Below, one piece after another: positions 1 to 12,343 of a stretch of DNA of 64,000 nt. Both the position numbers and the translations under genes were made by a program. The first letter of the stretch is position 1; each line of letters opens with the position of its first letter. A model generated the notes under the pieces. That model searched no databases and was not told the origin of the DNA. It saw only the letters and a list, made by a program, of their open reading frames with translations. Origin of the DNA: Actinokineospora fastidiosa (lineage in GTDB: Bacteria > Actinomycetota > Actinomycetes > Mycobacteriales > Pseudonocardiaceae); the NCBI RefSeq assembly GCF_014648415.1, contig NZ_BMRB01000001.1:558001-622000 (forward strand), read 5' to 3'.

Positions 1-505
1 CCTTGAGCATGCGCTTGGCGTCGCGGGAGTTCCTGCCGACCAGGCGGTTGAGGTAGAGGAGGCCGTCGAGGTGGTCGGTCTCGTGCTGCAGGCACCGGGC
101 GAAGAAGCCGGTGCCCTCGACCTCGATCGGGTTGCCGTCGACGTCCTGCCCGGTCACCTTGGCCCAGGACGCGCGGCCCGTCGGGAACGCCTCGCCGGGC
201 ACGGACAGGCAGCCCTCCAGGTCGTCCTCCGGGTCCGGCATGCCCTCGGGGACCTCACTGGTGGTCAGCACCGGGTTGACCACGTGCCCGTAGTGGCGGG
301 TGCCCTCGTCGTCGGGGCAGTCGTAGACGAACACGCGCAGGCCGATCCCGATCTGGTTCGCGGCGAGGCCGACCCCTCTGGCGGCGGCCATGGTCTCGAA
401 CATGTCGTCGACGAGGGCCTTGAGCTCGGCGTCGAACGCCTCGACCGGCTTGGTGGGCTGGTGCAGCACCGGCTCGCCGACGATCCGGATCGGGTGAACT
501 GTCAT
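1..505 (-). CDS. def: Peptide deformylase, 3' end cut by window edge
   Basis: Removes the N-formyl group from nascent proteins; a cytosolic metalloenzyme. Reading leftward from the ATG at 505-503 gives 168 residues beginning [14 protein letters not shown]. The three family motifs appear in order: [18 protein letters not shown] (metal-binding Cys) and QHETDHLDG (HExxH-type motif with the two His ligands and the catalytic Glu). The open frame is still intact at base 1 (ending RDAKRMLK), so a short C-terminal tail lies outside the window. It is divergent from the DUF3263 gene across a 74-base gap. Family identity is very secure; only the C-terminus is unknown. Confidence 0.96.
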   Translation of the reverse strand, partial: MTVHPIRIVGEPVLHQPTKPVEAFDAELKALVDDMFETMAAARGVGLAANQIGIGLRVFVYDCPDDEGTRHYGHVVNPVLTTSEVPEGMPDPEDDLEGCLSVPGEAFPTGRASWAKVTGQDVDGNPIEVEGTGFFARCLQHETDHLDGLLYLNRLVGRNSRDAKRMLK

Positions 506-579
506 ACCCGCAGGGTAGAAGGAGATGACCGGGACGCGCCGGGGGACGTGACGATCACCTGGCCCGCTCACGTGGTGTA

Positions 580-891
580 ATGACCGCACGCGCCAGCGAA
601 GTCGCCCGCGAGGAGCAGATGGACGCCGCCGAAGTGCCAGCCGAGGCCCCCGGTCTCAGCGACCGGGACCGAGCCTTCCTCGCCTTCGAGCGCCAGTGGT
701 GGAAGGCCGCGGGCGCGAAGGACAAGGCGATCCGTGAGACCTTCGGCCTGTCCAGCACCCGCTACTACCAGCTGCTCAACGCCCTCCTCGAGACGCAGGA
801 GGCCATGGCGGCCGACCCCATGCTGGTCAAGCGGCTGCGCAGGCTACGAGCCACCCGACGCGCCCGACGGCTGGGATTGGAGCCCCGATGA
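580..891 (+). CDS. DUF3263 family protein
   Basis: A small basic protein of 103 residues. The core (about residues 25-80: [17 protein letters not shown], then a helix-turn-helix-like stretch with [16 protein letters not shown]) matches the actinobacterial DUF3263 family, thought to be DNA-binding. Its C-terminus is Arg-rich ([16 protein letters not shown]). The stop codon overlaps the start of the LytR_C gene (ATGA, 888-891), so the two are translationally coupled. No clear Shine-Dalgarno is visible before the ATG. In actinobacteria this family is commonly found beside a LytR_C protein and def, as here. Its molecular function is not established. Confidence 0.85.
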   Translation: MTARASEVAREEQMDAAEVPAEAPGLSDRDRAFLAFERQWWKAAGAKDKAIRETFGLSSTRYYQLLNALLETQEAMAADPMLVKRLRRLRATRRARRLGLEPR

Positions 892-1535
892 CCACCGAAC
901 CGATGCGCCCCGCGCGGATAGCGGGACTGGCGCTGCTCGGCGTGGCGGCGGTCGCCACCGTGCTGGGCGTCGTCACGCTGCTCGGCGGCAACGGCGAGCC
1001 CAGCGCCGGTCAGACGAGCATCACCCTGCCCGCGGGCAGCACCACCCCGCCGACCGGCGCCACCACGGAGATCTCCGGCCCCGGCACCACCACCCCGCTC
1101 CCCCCGACGACCGGCGCGACCCAGCCCCCCACGGCCACCACCGAGCCCAGCGCCGTGCCCACCGCCCCCGGCGGCGGCCCCGGCACCACCGGCGGCCCGG
1201 GAGCCCCCGGCTCCCCCGACAACCGGCCGTCCTATCCGGACATGCAGGTCCGGGTCTACAACAACAGCACCATCAGCGGCCTCGCCGACCGCGCCGCCGC
1301 CGACCTCAGGGCAGCGGGCTGGAACGTCGTGGAGGTCGGCAACCACCAGGGCAGGCTCCACGAGACGACGGTGTACTTCCGCCCCGGCACCGACGAGGAG
1401 GCCGCCGCCCGCGCCCTCGCCGCCGCCTTCAAGATCCGCGTGGAACCCCGCTTCGCAGGCATCGAGAACGCCAGCCCCGGCGTCATCGTCATCGTCACCA
1501 AGGACTGGGCCGAGCGCGCCCCAAGCAAGGGCTGA
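888..1535 (+). CDS. Membrane-anchored LytR_C domain protein
   Basis: 215 residues. A short cytoplasmic N-terminus is followed by one membrane segment (about residues 10-32, IAGLALLGVAAVATVLGVVTLL), a long Thr/Pro/Gly-rich extracytoplasmic linker (about 40-115) and a C-terminal LytR_C domain (about 120-205, starting VRVYNNSTISGLADRAA and ending VIVIVTKDWAE). LytR_C domains occur at the end of cell-wall LCP ligases, but the catalytic LCP domain is absent here, so this is a stand-alone accessory module, probably at the cell envelope. The start overlaps the DUF3263 stop by 4 bases. Confidence 0.87.
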   Translation: MTTEPMRPARIAGLALLGVAAVATVLGVVTLLGGNGEPSAGQTSITLPAGSTTPPTGATTEISGPGTTTPLPPTTGATQPPTATTEPSAVPTAPGGGPGTTGGPGAPGSPDNRPSYPDMQVRVYNNSTISGLADRAAADLRAAGWNVVEVGNHQGRLHETTVYFRPGTDEEAAARALAAAFKIRVEPRFAGIENASPGVIVIVTKDWAERAPSKG

Positions 1536-1618
1536 GGCTGTCAAAGGCCCGGCGATAACGGGTAACGCCTACCGCTTCACCGACGACGCACAGCAGGTCC
1601 GACGACCAAGGGGCCTGC

Positions 1619-2215
1619 GTGCGCGGTGTGGTGAATCTGCTGATGGTCCTGCTCGGCGCCTCCGGCTGCTCCAATGCGGTGGTCGGGCACCCGTCACCTG
1701 AACCCCTGCGCGCAACCGAGGTCATCCTCCTCAGCCCCATGTCCGCCCCGGAGGACACGGCGCGGTGGCGGATCACCGAGGAGGCGGTGGGCGGCTGCCA
1801 CTCGTCGAGCATCAGCCCGGCGAACTCCCGGGCCCGCCGGTGCTTCACGGAGGACTCGCAGGTCCTCGACCCTTGCTACGTGTCGCCCTTCGCCGGATCG
1901 GACGAGGCGCTTTGCCTGTCGGACCCCACGGGCGGCGACGCGGTCAGAATCGTCATCACGTCCGATGCGTAAGGGCCGCCCGGTGACGCTCCCCCCTCGG
2001 GCAACCCGTGGTTCCTCGAGCTGGAGGACGGCCAGCGCTGCGGGATGATGGGCGGCGCGACGACCACGCTCAGCGGGATGCGCATGAACTACGCCTGCGA
2101 TGACGGGTACGGATACGGCGACGTCGATCAGAGCGCGAAGATCTGGACGCTGTTCTTCCAGTCCGATGGTTCGCCCGAGGTCATCGAGGTTCCAGTGCGG
2201 ACGGCGTGGTTCTGA
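1619..2215 (+). pseudogene. Lipoprotein gene interrupted by an in-frame TAA
   Basis: A GTG start at 1619 opens a lipoprotein: N-terminus MRGVVNLLMVLLGASGC with a lipobox (ASGC), then a Cys-containing domain with the sequences RRCFTEDSQVLDPCYV and GDAVRIVITSDA. A TAA at 1970-1972 closes the frame at 117 residues. The same frame continues without a shift for a further 80 codons (GNPWFLELEDGQRCGMMGG ... MRMNYACDDGYGYGDVD) and stops at TGA 2213-2215. The downstream part is clearly protein-like and supplies further Cys residues typical of small secreted actinobacterial proteins. A point nonsense mutation is the simplest reading; readthrough or a sequencing error are alternatives. The family is recalled as uncharacterised. 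Confidence 0.72.
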
Positions 2216-2271
2216 GGGGTCGGTGAAAACCGCTTTCCCCCGACCGGCCGACGCACGCACCATCTGCGGGT

Positions 2272-2871
2272 ATGACCGGTTCCAGCATCGTCGCCTTCCT
2301 CGTCGCGTCGTTCACCCTGGCCATGGTGCCTGGGGTGGGGACGGCGATGCTGCTGCGACAGTCCGTGCGCGGGGGCCGGAAGGCGGCGGTGGCGACAGTG
2401 GTGGGGATGGAGGTCGGGGTCGCCGTGTGGGCGTTGGCGGCGGCGTTGGGGCTGTCGGTGTTGTTGGTGGCCTCCGAGATCGCCTACCAGGTGTTGCGGA
2501 TCGCCGGGGTGGTCGTGCTCATCGGGTTCGGGATCAAGGCGCTGGTCGCTCGGGGGGTCGGGGAGCTGGGGGAGGCGCCGGGCGGGAGCGGCTTCCGGTC
2601 GGGGCTGGTGGTGAACCTCGCCAACCCGAAGCTCGCCGTGTTCGCGGTGTCGTTCCTGCCGCAGTTCGTCGACCCGGACGCCGGGCGGTGGGTGCTGGTG
2701 CTGCTGGCCGCCGCCTGGGTCGTCATCGACACGATCTGGTACCTGCTCGTCCTCGCCCTGCTCACGCGGGTGATGGACGCCCTGAAGCGGCCCCGGGTGC
2801 GGACGGTCCTGGAGCGGATCTCCGGGATCGCCCTGGTCGGCCTCGGGATCAAGCTCGCCGTCGAGGGCTAG
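2272..2871 (+). CDS. LysE/RhtB family amino-acid exporter
   Basis: 199 residues, the usual length for this family of six-helix exporters. The N-terminus has the family signature (FTLAMVPGVGTAMLLRQSVRGG, residues about 13-34), followed by hydrophobic segments (GMEVGVAVWALAAALGL; VLRIAGVVVLIGFGIKAL), the conserved loop NLANPKLAVFAVSFLPQF (about 118-135), and two C-terminal segments. It probably exports amino acids or related small molecules; the substrate cannot be read from the sequence. The stop TAG at 2869-2871 lies in a CTAG shared with the stop of the convergent zinc-ribbon gene. Confidence 0.88.
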   Translation: MTGSSIVAFLVASFTLAMVPGVGTAMLLRQSVRGGRKAAVATVVGMEVGVAVWALAAALGLSVLLVASEIAYQVLRIAGVVVLIGFGIKALVARGVGELGEAPGGSGFRSGLVVNLANPKLAVFAVSFLPQFVDPDAGRWVLVLLAAAWVVIDTIWYLLVLALLTRVMDALKRPRVRTVLERISGIALVGLGIKLAVEG

Positions 2872-3485
2872 GCGCGCCAGGGCAGGTCGGGGAGGGCCGT
2901 CATCGCGGCGTAGCCGGGCGACTCGGCCAGCTCCTCGGCCCGCCCGGCCAGCAGCAGGACGCGGATGCGCCGGGCCTGCGCCGCGGTGAACGTCTCGCCG
3001 ACGAGCAGGAACGGCAGCGTCAGCCGCCAGAACGCGACCACGGTGTCGCGGTGGCGGTCGGCGGCGCGCAGTGCGGCGACGGCCACCCGCAGGGTGTGCT
3101 CGTTCTGCGTCATCGCCACCGGCATGCCGCCGTGGTCCCACGCCCAGCGGGACTGGTCGGCGCGGGCGCAGGTCAGGCAGCCCGGGTCGCCGGTGCCGAG
3201 TTCGGCGCGACAGGCCGGGCACGGGATCAGCCGCAGCGCCCAGTCGGTGCACGTCCACGGGTACACCCCGGCTGGCTCGGCGAGCACGTCGGCGGCCAGG
3301 TCGCGGTCGGCCGTGTCGTCGCCGCGCAGGGCCTCCCAGTCGGCCTTCCAGTACGCGTCGACGGCATCGGCGCAGGTGGCGCACGTCGGGTAGCCCCGGC
3401 CGAGCGGGTCGCCGCAGCCCGCGCACGGCCGCACCGCATCGGGTCGGGCCAGGAGCCGCGCTCCCGGCGGGTACGGCCGCGCCAT
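2868..3485 (-). CDS. Uncharacterised Cys-rich zinc-ribbon protein
   Basis: 205 residues from the ATG at 3485 (MARPYPPGARLL); a TTG three codons upstream is the alternative start. There are four CxxC pairs: CAGC, CATC, CPAC and CLTC, spread over the first half and looking like two zinc ribbons. The second half is mostly helical with no recognised catalytic motif (TVVAFWRLTLPFLLVGE). It is convergent with lysE, the two stop codons overlapping on CTAG. I do not recognise a characterised homologue. It could be a nucleic-acid or metal-binding protein. Confidence 0.72.
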   Translation of the reverse strand: MARPYPPGARLLARPDAVRPCAGCGDPLGRGYPTCATCADAVDAYWKADWEALRGDDTADRDLAADVLAEPAGVYPWTCTDWALRLIPCPACRAELGTGDPGCLTCARADQSRWAWDHGGMPVAMTQNEHTLRVAVAALRAADRHRDTVVAFWRLTLPFLLVGETFTAAQARRIRVLLLAGRAEELAESPGYAAMTALPDLPWRA

Positions 3486-3557
3486 GGTCGACAACCCTAA
3501 TGCTCACTTGGCAGCCACGCCCCCCGCCGGCTAGGGTCGGCCTCGGAGAAAACCCAG

Positions 3558-6148
<2,591 letters not shown>

Positions 6149-6715
6149 CGGCGACCAGGGTGGCCAGCTCGGCCTCGGTGAGCCGGTCAAGCCGCTTGCC
6201 GAGGTCGCGCACCCGGTTGGAGCGCACGCCGGAGACGATCCGCGCGCCCTCCTCGGTGGCCTTCACCAGCCAGGCCCGCCGGTCGGCCGGATCGGGCTCG
6301 CGCCCGACGTAGCCCGCCTCCACGAGCGCGGCCACGATCCGCGACATCGTCGGCGCGGCCACGTTCTCCCGCGCGGCGAGGTCACCGAGCCGCTGCTCGC
6401 CCGATGTGACCAAAGTGGACAAAGCCGAGATCGACCCGTGGCCGAGCCCGGCACTGCCGGACCGCCGCAGCGACCGCGACAGCCGCCCGATCGCCAGGTA
6501 CAGCCGGGCCGCGATGTCAGTCTCCGCAGAGCTCATCCGGTTATTGTGGCCGCATCCGGGGAGCGGACGAACCCCACCCTCCGCCAGCCGCACGCCAGCC
6601 CTCGGTCGCGCAGTTCGCCGTTAGCCCAATCGATCTACATATCCGCGTTCGGCGTACATAACGCATCCACGTCGCTACATTCTGGGTCCGGCAGCCCGAA
6701 ACACCAGGGGGAATC

Positions 6716-7006
6716 GTGTCCGGATTCGAGGTCGACGTCGACCGCGCGCATCAAGCAGCGACCGTGTCGCTACCGCAGGCGGCCTTCCACCTCGCCCGCC
6801 CGGCCTCCCTCCTCAAGCAGCACGAGGGATTACGCCGCGACGGCGGAGAAAGCCTTCCCGCCCTCGACGCACTCCAGGTGACGTACGCCACTTATAGCGA
6901 CAACCTGGCCGCTCGCTTGGTGGATGCGGTCGGCATCATCCACGAGACCGCCCAAGCCCTGGAAGAGATAGTCCTCCTGTACCGCCGAGCCGACGGACAG
7001 GGGTGA
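6716..7006 (+). CDS. Small ESX-type (EspC/WXG100-like) secretion substrate
   Basis: 96 residues from the GTG at 6716, preceded by GGGGGA. The product is an all-helical two-helix protein (VTYATYSDNLAARLVDAVG, then ETAQALEEIVLLYRRADG) with no signal peptide, resembling EspC/DUF2580-like partners of type VII secretion. It is followed after 3 bases by a larger protein carrying a WxG turn and then a DUF3558 lipoprotein, forming a three-gene unit. It contains a TTA leucine codon at 6830-6832 and is visibly less GC-biased at third positions than its neighbours. The assignment rests on size, helical pattern and context. Confidence 0.65.
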   Translation: MSGFEVDVDRAHQAATVSLPQAAFHLARPASLLKQHEGLRRDGGESLPALDALQVTYATYSDNLAARLVDAVGIIHETAQALEEIVLLYRRADGQG

Positions 7007-7009
7007 ACA

Positions 7010-7996
7010 ATGGCCGGTCCCTGGCCCTCAGAGGCCGATATCCACACCAGCGCCGACCTACTCGCCCAGAAGTTCTTCGAACTCATGGTGCACACCAACC
7101 CGTTCGGCGCCGAAACCGCGCACAACTGGCTCGCCACGAACAAACCGATGTTCCATCAGCGGTCCGAGTCGTTCATCACGCTGGACCCACAGAAGATCAT
7201 AGACGAGATGGAGCGCGTGCAGTCCGCCGCGAGCGCGGTGGCATATGATCTTTCCGAGGAGTTCAGGGCAGCCATGCGGCAGGCCCGCGATCACCTGTCG
7301 GACTGGCTTGGCCCCGCTGCGGACGCCTTTCGTCAGCAACTCACACATATCGAAGCTTTCACCAATCGCCATAGTGATCTCATCACCAGGTCGGTTGGCG
7401 CTCTGGGCGCATCGGTCGCGGTGGCGACACATGTTCGCCGGGACTACCTGGAATTGGCAGACAACACGGTCAGCGCCATTGACAAGGTGATCAGGGACGG
7501 CGAGCAGTCCGGAGCGGCGTTCGCGTTGAAGATCGGCGGCGGCATCGCGAAGACCGTGATCGGCGCCCTCGCGGACCCCAGGACCGCCTTGGCCACGGTT
7601 GCGCAGGGAGTGATCGATTTCGCCGTGGAGACGGTGGACTACGGGATCAAGGGAGCCGACTTCAACGAGGTGCTCGGCTCCTACGTGCACGAGGAGGACC
7701 GGCTGCGCCGGGATTACGAGGCGGAACTCGACGCGATCAGCCACTCGCTGCGACTGGCGGACGGCGACTTGGCCGACGAGGCCTTCTCGATGTACCGCCC
7801 GCTGCCGTCGAACACCGACGTCGACAGCCCCGACTTTCGTTACGAGCATTTCTTCACGAAGGAAAGGCTCCCGGACGACGAATTCAACCAACGGGTCGAG
7901 AACGAGCGAGAGCGGATGGCGGCAGGCGGAAGCGCGTCGTCGGACATCTCCACAAGCGCGGTTCGACGACGCCTTGCTCCTGAGGAGGACCGTTGA
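7010..7996 (+). CDS. ESX-type substrate with N-terminal helical WxG domain
   Basis: 328 residues starting MAGPWPSEADIHTS. The first 150 residues are helical and contain the turn SDWLGPAADAFRQQL (W-x-G, about residues 97-111), the hallmark of WXG100/LXG-type secreted proteins. A hydrophobic/Gly stretch (about 165-205, KIGGGIAKTVIGAL) and a charged C-terminal third (SYVHEEDRLRRDYEAELD, ending RRRLAPEEDR) follow. No toxin active site is recognised in the C-terminus. The preceding gene is a likely heterodimer partner. The stop overlaps the start of the next gene by one base (TGATG). Confidence 0.66.
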   Translation: MAGPWPSEADIHTSADLLAQKFFELMVHTNPFGAETAHNWLATNKPMFHQRSESFITLDPQKIIDEMERVQSAASAVAYDLSEEFRAAMRQARDHLSDWLGPAADAFRQQLTHIEAFTNRHSDLITRSVGALGASVAVATHVRRDYLELADNTVSAIDKVIRDGEQSGAAFALKIGGGIAKTVIGALADPRTALATVAQGVIDFAVETVDYGIKGADFNEVLGSYVHEEDRLRRDYEAELDAISHSLRLADGDLADEAFSMYRPLPSNTDVDSPDFRYEHFFTKERLPDDEFNQRVENERERMAAGGSASSDISTSAVRRRLAPEEDR

Positions 7997-8592
7997 TGCA
8001 CAGGGTGACCACGGGAGCCATCGCTTTCAGCGTCTTGCTCCTAGCGAGCGGCTGCTCGAAGGCGATCGGCGGCGACCCGACCACAGCACCGCGGCCGACA
8101 TCGACGAGTGCGGCGTTGCCGACACCGTCGGCTCCACCAGTACACCGGCCGATCGATATGGATCCGTATCTCTCGAAGCCGTGCGCGCTGACTCCGGTGG
8201 AAGACCTTCGGGAGTTCGACCTCGGCGCCGAGGTGCGGCAGCTTGAACAGTTCAGCCGGGACCTGGCTTCCTGCTCTTCCTCGGGCGACCTCGACGCGGG
8301 CAGCCTCGACCTGGCCCTGTTCGAGGCATCGCCGGTCGGGTCGCCGCTGGTGATGGCCTACCACCACAAGACTTCGTCCGAGGTCTTCGAGCCGCTCGAG
8401 ATCAGCGGGATGCCCGCCGTCCGATACGGCTCCGGAGAAGCCGGGGACAGCTGCTACGTCGCGGTCGGAACCGACAGCGACCAGGGATTCCGCATCGACT
8501 ACCGCCCCGGGAAGCCCGCACCCGACTTCGCCGACACCTGCGACTCGGCCGTCTCCGCGGCGGAGATCGTCGTGGGGCGGTTGGGGGTGTGA
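7996..8592 (+). CDS. DUF3558 lipoprotein
   Basis: 198 residues from the ATG at 7996, preceded by GAGGAGG. The N-terminal signal peptide ends in the lipobox LASGC (Cys about residue 20), followed by a Thr/Pro-rich spacer. The globular part has the DUF3558 pattern: PCALTPVEDL, a central Cys pair, and DSCYVAVGT ... DTCDSAVSAAE. DUF3558 lipoproteins are common in actinobacteria and often accompany ESX substrate genes, as here. It is probably surface-anchored; its role is unknown. A second example lies at 38959-39579 in a similar context. Confidence 0.85.
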   Translation: MHRVTTGAIAFSVLLLASGCSKAIGGDPTTAPRPTSTSAALPTPSAPPVHRPIDMDPYLSKPCALTPVEDLREFDLGAEVRQLEQFSRDLASCSSSGDLDAGSLDLALFEASPVGSPLVMAYHHKTSSEVFEPLEISGMPAVRYGSGEAGDSCYVAVGTDSDQGFRIDYRPGKPAPDFADTCDSAVSAAEIVVGRLGV

Positions 8593-8593
8593 G

Positions 8594-9547
<954 letters not shown>

Positions 9548-9551
<4 letters not shown>

Positions 9552-10621
9552 CGGACTCCCTTCGCGAAGCGGGACGGCGACGTCGCCGCGGGCTCCGGCT
9601 CCCCGGCCACCAGCGCCACCACCGCGTCGGCGGTCGTGGGGGCCAGCAGCAGGCCGTTGCGGTGGTGGCCGGTGGCGGCGAGCACGCCGGGTTCGAGCCA
9701 CCCGATCACCGGCACGTTGTCCGGGCTGCCCGCGCGCAGGCCCGCGGCGGTCTCGACCAGCGCGTACTCGCCGATGCCCGGCATGACCTGCTCGGCGTCG
9801 GCGATCAGGTCGCGCACGCCCGCAGCCGTCACCTCGGTGTCGTAGCCGACCTCGTGCTGCGTCGCGCCCAGGACCAGCTCGCCGTCGGCGCGCGGCACGA
9901 GGTACACCGGGCGGGACGCGACCAGGGCGCGGACGGTCCGCGACGGCGGCGGCAGCGTGCCCGCCCGCGCCCGCAGCCGCAGGATCTCCCCCTTCACCGG
10001 CCGCACCACGCCGGTCAGCGCGGGGTGCAGGCCGCGGCTGTGGGCGCCCGCGGTCACCACGACCACGTCCGCGTCCAGCGCGTGCCCGGCGAACTCCACC
10101 CGGCCCGGCCGGACCGCGACGGCCTGCTCCGCGACGAACTCCACGGCGTCGCACGCGCGCAGCAGGGCCGCCAGCAGCGCCCGGTTGTCGACCGCCAGGT
10201 CCCCCGGCACCGACAACGCCGACCGCACCCGCGGCCCCAGGCACGGCTCCAGGGCGCGCGCCGCGCGGCCGGTCAGCCGGTCCACCTCGCGGCCCCGCGC
10301 GGCCAGGAAGTCCGCCAGGACGTCGAGCGTGGCCGTGTCGGCCGAGTCGACGCCCAGGACGAGCGTGCCCTCCCGGCGCAGCTCGAAGCCCAGCTCGTCG
10401 GCGAAGGACGGCCAGCGCTCCAGCGCGGCGGCGCCGAGGTCGAGCGCGGCCTCCTCGCCCGGCCACGACTCCGTCAGCGGCGCCAGCATCCCGCCCGCCA
10501 CCCAGGACGCGCCCCGGGCGGGCGCCGGATCGATGAGCCGGACCCGGTGCCCGGCGGCGGCGAGCCGCCACGCGCACGACAGGCCGATGACACCGCCACC
10601 CACGACGGCAACGCTTTCCAC
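9548..10621 (-). CDS. thiO: Glycine oxidase ThiO
   Basis: FAD-dependent oxidation of glycine to the dehydroglycine used by ThiG. The N-terminal dinucleotide-binding motif [15 protein letters not shown], the [11 protein letters not shown] stretch and the C-terminal [19 protein letters not shown] (second FAD contact) identify a DAO-family ThiO. The GTG at 10621 (357 residues) is preferred because the AGGGAG carried by the TPP aptamer lies about 10 bases upstream. A GTG at 10630 is only one base from that sequence. It is the first gene of the riboswitch-controlled thiO-thiS-thiG operon and overlaps thiS by 4 bases. Confidence 0.94.
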
Positions 10622-10628
10622 AGTTCCC

Positions 10629-10715
10629 ACGCTCCCTGCGCCGGCATGACCCGGATCAGGTTCGACGGTCGGAGCGGCGCAGCTCCCTCTCAGCCCGTAC
10701 CCGGACTCCCGTGCG
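10629..10715 (-). promoter_or_regulatory. TPP riboswitch upstream of thiO
   Basis: Read on the minus strand: CACGGGAGTCCGGG, GGGCTGAGAGGGAG, then CGTCGAACCTGATCCGGGTC and ATGCCGGCGCAGGGAGC, an almost textbook TPP aptamer. The closing 3' strand carries the AGGGAG that serves as the thiO ribosome-binding site, which suggests translational control as in the thiC copy. The divergent thiE start is only about 28 bases from the 5' end of the aptamer, so the thiE promoter must overlap riboswitch DNA. Confidence 0.96.
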
Positions 10716-10743
10716 ACCAGGTCCCAACCGTAGCGTGAACCGC

Positions 10744-11397
10744 ATGCCCGGACTAGACGCCACCCAGATCCGCGACCGGCTGGCCGCCGCCCGCCTGTAC
10801 CTGTGCACGGGGCTGCGGCCCGACCTGGGCGAGTTCGTCGACGCGGCGCTGGCCGGGGGCGTGGACGTCGTCCAGCTCCGGGAGAAGGGCCTGGAGGCGC
10901 GCCCGGAGCTGGCCGCGCTGGCGGTCATCGCCGAGCGGTGCGCCGAGCACGGCGCGCTGCTGGCGGTCAACGACCGCGCCGACGTGGCCAAGGCGGCGGG
11001 CGCGGACATCCTGCACCTCGGGCAGGACGACCTGCCGGTCCCGCTCGCCCGCGCGGTCGTCGGCGACGACATGGCCATCGGGCGCTCCACCCACGACCTC
11101 GATCAGGCCACGGCCGCGGCGCGCGAGCCCGGCGTCGACTACTTCTGCACCGGGCCCTGCTGGCCCACCCCCACCAAGCCCGGCCGCCCGGCCCCCGGCC
11201 TCGACCTCGTGCGCGCGACCGCGGCGCTGCGCCCGGACCGGCCGTGGTTCGCCATCGGCGGCATCGACGAGGGACGGATCGCGGAGGTCACCCGCGCGGG
11301 CGCGGAGCGTGTCGTGGTCGTGCGGGCTGTGACCGAAGCCACCGATCCGGCCGCCGCGGCGGCGAATCTGCTCGCCGCGCTGAGGCAGACTGGCTGA
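10744..11397 (+). CDS. thiE: Thiamine-phosphate synthase
   Basis: Joins HMP-PP and thiazole phosphate to thiamine phosphate. From the ATG at 10744 it is 217 residues; in-frame GTG at 10735 is an alternative. Active-site motifs are [24 protein letters not shown], the pyrophosphate loop [10 protein letters not shown] and [10 protein letters not shown]. It is divergent from thiO and has no TPP aptamer of its own on this strand. A threonine/serine dehydratase gene begins one base after its stop, so the two are probably co-transcribed. Confidence 0.96.
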   Translation: MPGLDATQIRDRLAAARLYLCTGLRPDLGEFVDAALAGGVDVVQLREKGLEARPELAALAVIAERCAEHGALLAVNDRADVAKAAGADILHLGQDDLPVPLARAVVGDDMAIGRSTHDLDQATAAAREPGVDYFCTGPCWPTPTKPGRPAPGLDLVRATAALRPDRPWFAIGGIDEGRIAEVTRAGAERVVVVRAVTEATDPAAAAANLLAALRQTG

Positions 11398-11398
11398 C

Positions 11399-12343
11399 GT
11401 GGACCTGGTCACCCTCGCCGACATCGAAGCCGCGGCCGGTCGCGTCGCCGGAACCGCCGTGCGCACGCCGCTGCTGCCCTGCCCGTGGGCCCCGCGCGGC
11501 CCGCTCTGGCTCAAGCCGGAGAACCTGCAGCCCATCGGCGCGTTCAAGATCCGCGGCGCGTACAACACGATCGCCAGGATGACCGACGAGCAGCGCGCGC
11601 TCGGCGTCGTGGCGTACTCCAGCGGCAACCACGCCCAGGCCGTGGCCTACGCCGCGCGCGAGTTCGGCATCCGGGCGTGGATCGTGGTCCCCGAGGACAC
11701 CCCGCGGGTCAAGATCGACGCGACCCGTGCGCACGGCGCCGAGGTCGTGCTGTGCGCGGTCGGGCAGCGCGAGACGCGCGCGTACGAGATCGTCGAGGAG
11801 ACGGGCGCGACGCTGGTGCCGCCGTTCGACCACCCCGACGTCATCGCGGGCCAGGGCACGATCGGCCTGGAGATCGCCGACGACCTGCCCGACGCCGACG
11901 TGGTGCTGGTGCCGGTCAGCGGCGGCGGGCTGATCTCCGGCGTGGCCACCGCGATCAAGAACCGCTCGCCGAAGACGCAGGTGTGGGCCGTCGAGCCGGA
12001 GCTGGCCGCCGACACCGCGGCGAGCCTGGCCGAGGGCCGCCTGGTCGACTGGTCGGTGGCCGACCGCAACCGCACGATCGCCGACGGCCTGCGCAGCCAG
12101 CCGTCCCCGCTGACCTTCGCCCACCAGCAGGCGTACGTGGACGGCATCGTGACCGTCTCCGAGGACGAGATCCGCGCGGCCGTCGCGCTGCTCGCGCACA
12201 AGGCGAACCTGGTGGCCGAGCCCAGCGGCGCGGTCTCGGTCGCCGGCTACCTGTTCCGCGACCTGCCCGAGGGCAAGGCGGTGGCGGTCATCTCCGGCGG
12301 CAACGTCGACCCGGCGATGCTCTCGGAGATCCTCAGTTCCTGA
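11399..12343 (+). CDS. PLP-dependent threonine/serine dehydratase
   Basis: Deaminates L-threonine or L-serine to 2-oxo acids. 314 residues, the catalytic-only length without the C-terminal ACT regulatory domain of biosynthetic IlvA. The PLP Lys is in [10 protein letters not shown] (about residue 50), the substrate loop is [10 protein letters not shown], the phosphate-binding Gly loop is SGGGLISG, and the C-terminal motif is ISGGNVD. Catabolic threonine dehydratase, serine dehydratase or serine racemase are all possible within this fold. The GTG start lies one base after thiE. The 3' end overlaps the convergent MFS gene by 11 bases. Confidence 0.9.
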   Translation: MDLVTLADIEAAAGRVAGTAVRTPLLPCPWAPRGPLWLKPENLQPIGAFKIRGAYNTIARMTDEQRALGVVAYSSGNHAQAVAYAAREFGIRAWIVVPEDTPRVKIDATRAHGAEVVLCAVGQRETRAYEIVEETGATLVPPFDHPDVIAGQGTIGLEIADDLPDADVVLVPVSGGGLISGVATAIKNRSPKTQVWAVEPELAADTAASLAEGRLVDWSVADRNRTIADGLRSQPSPLTFAHQQAYVDGIVTVSEDEIRAAVALLAHKANLVAEPSGAVSVAGYLFRDLPEGKAVAVISGGNVDPAMLSEILSS

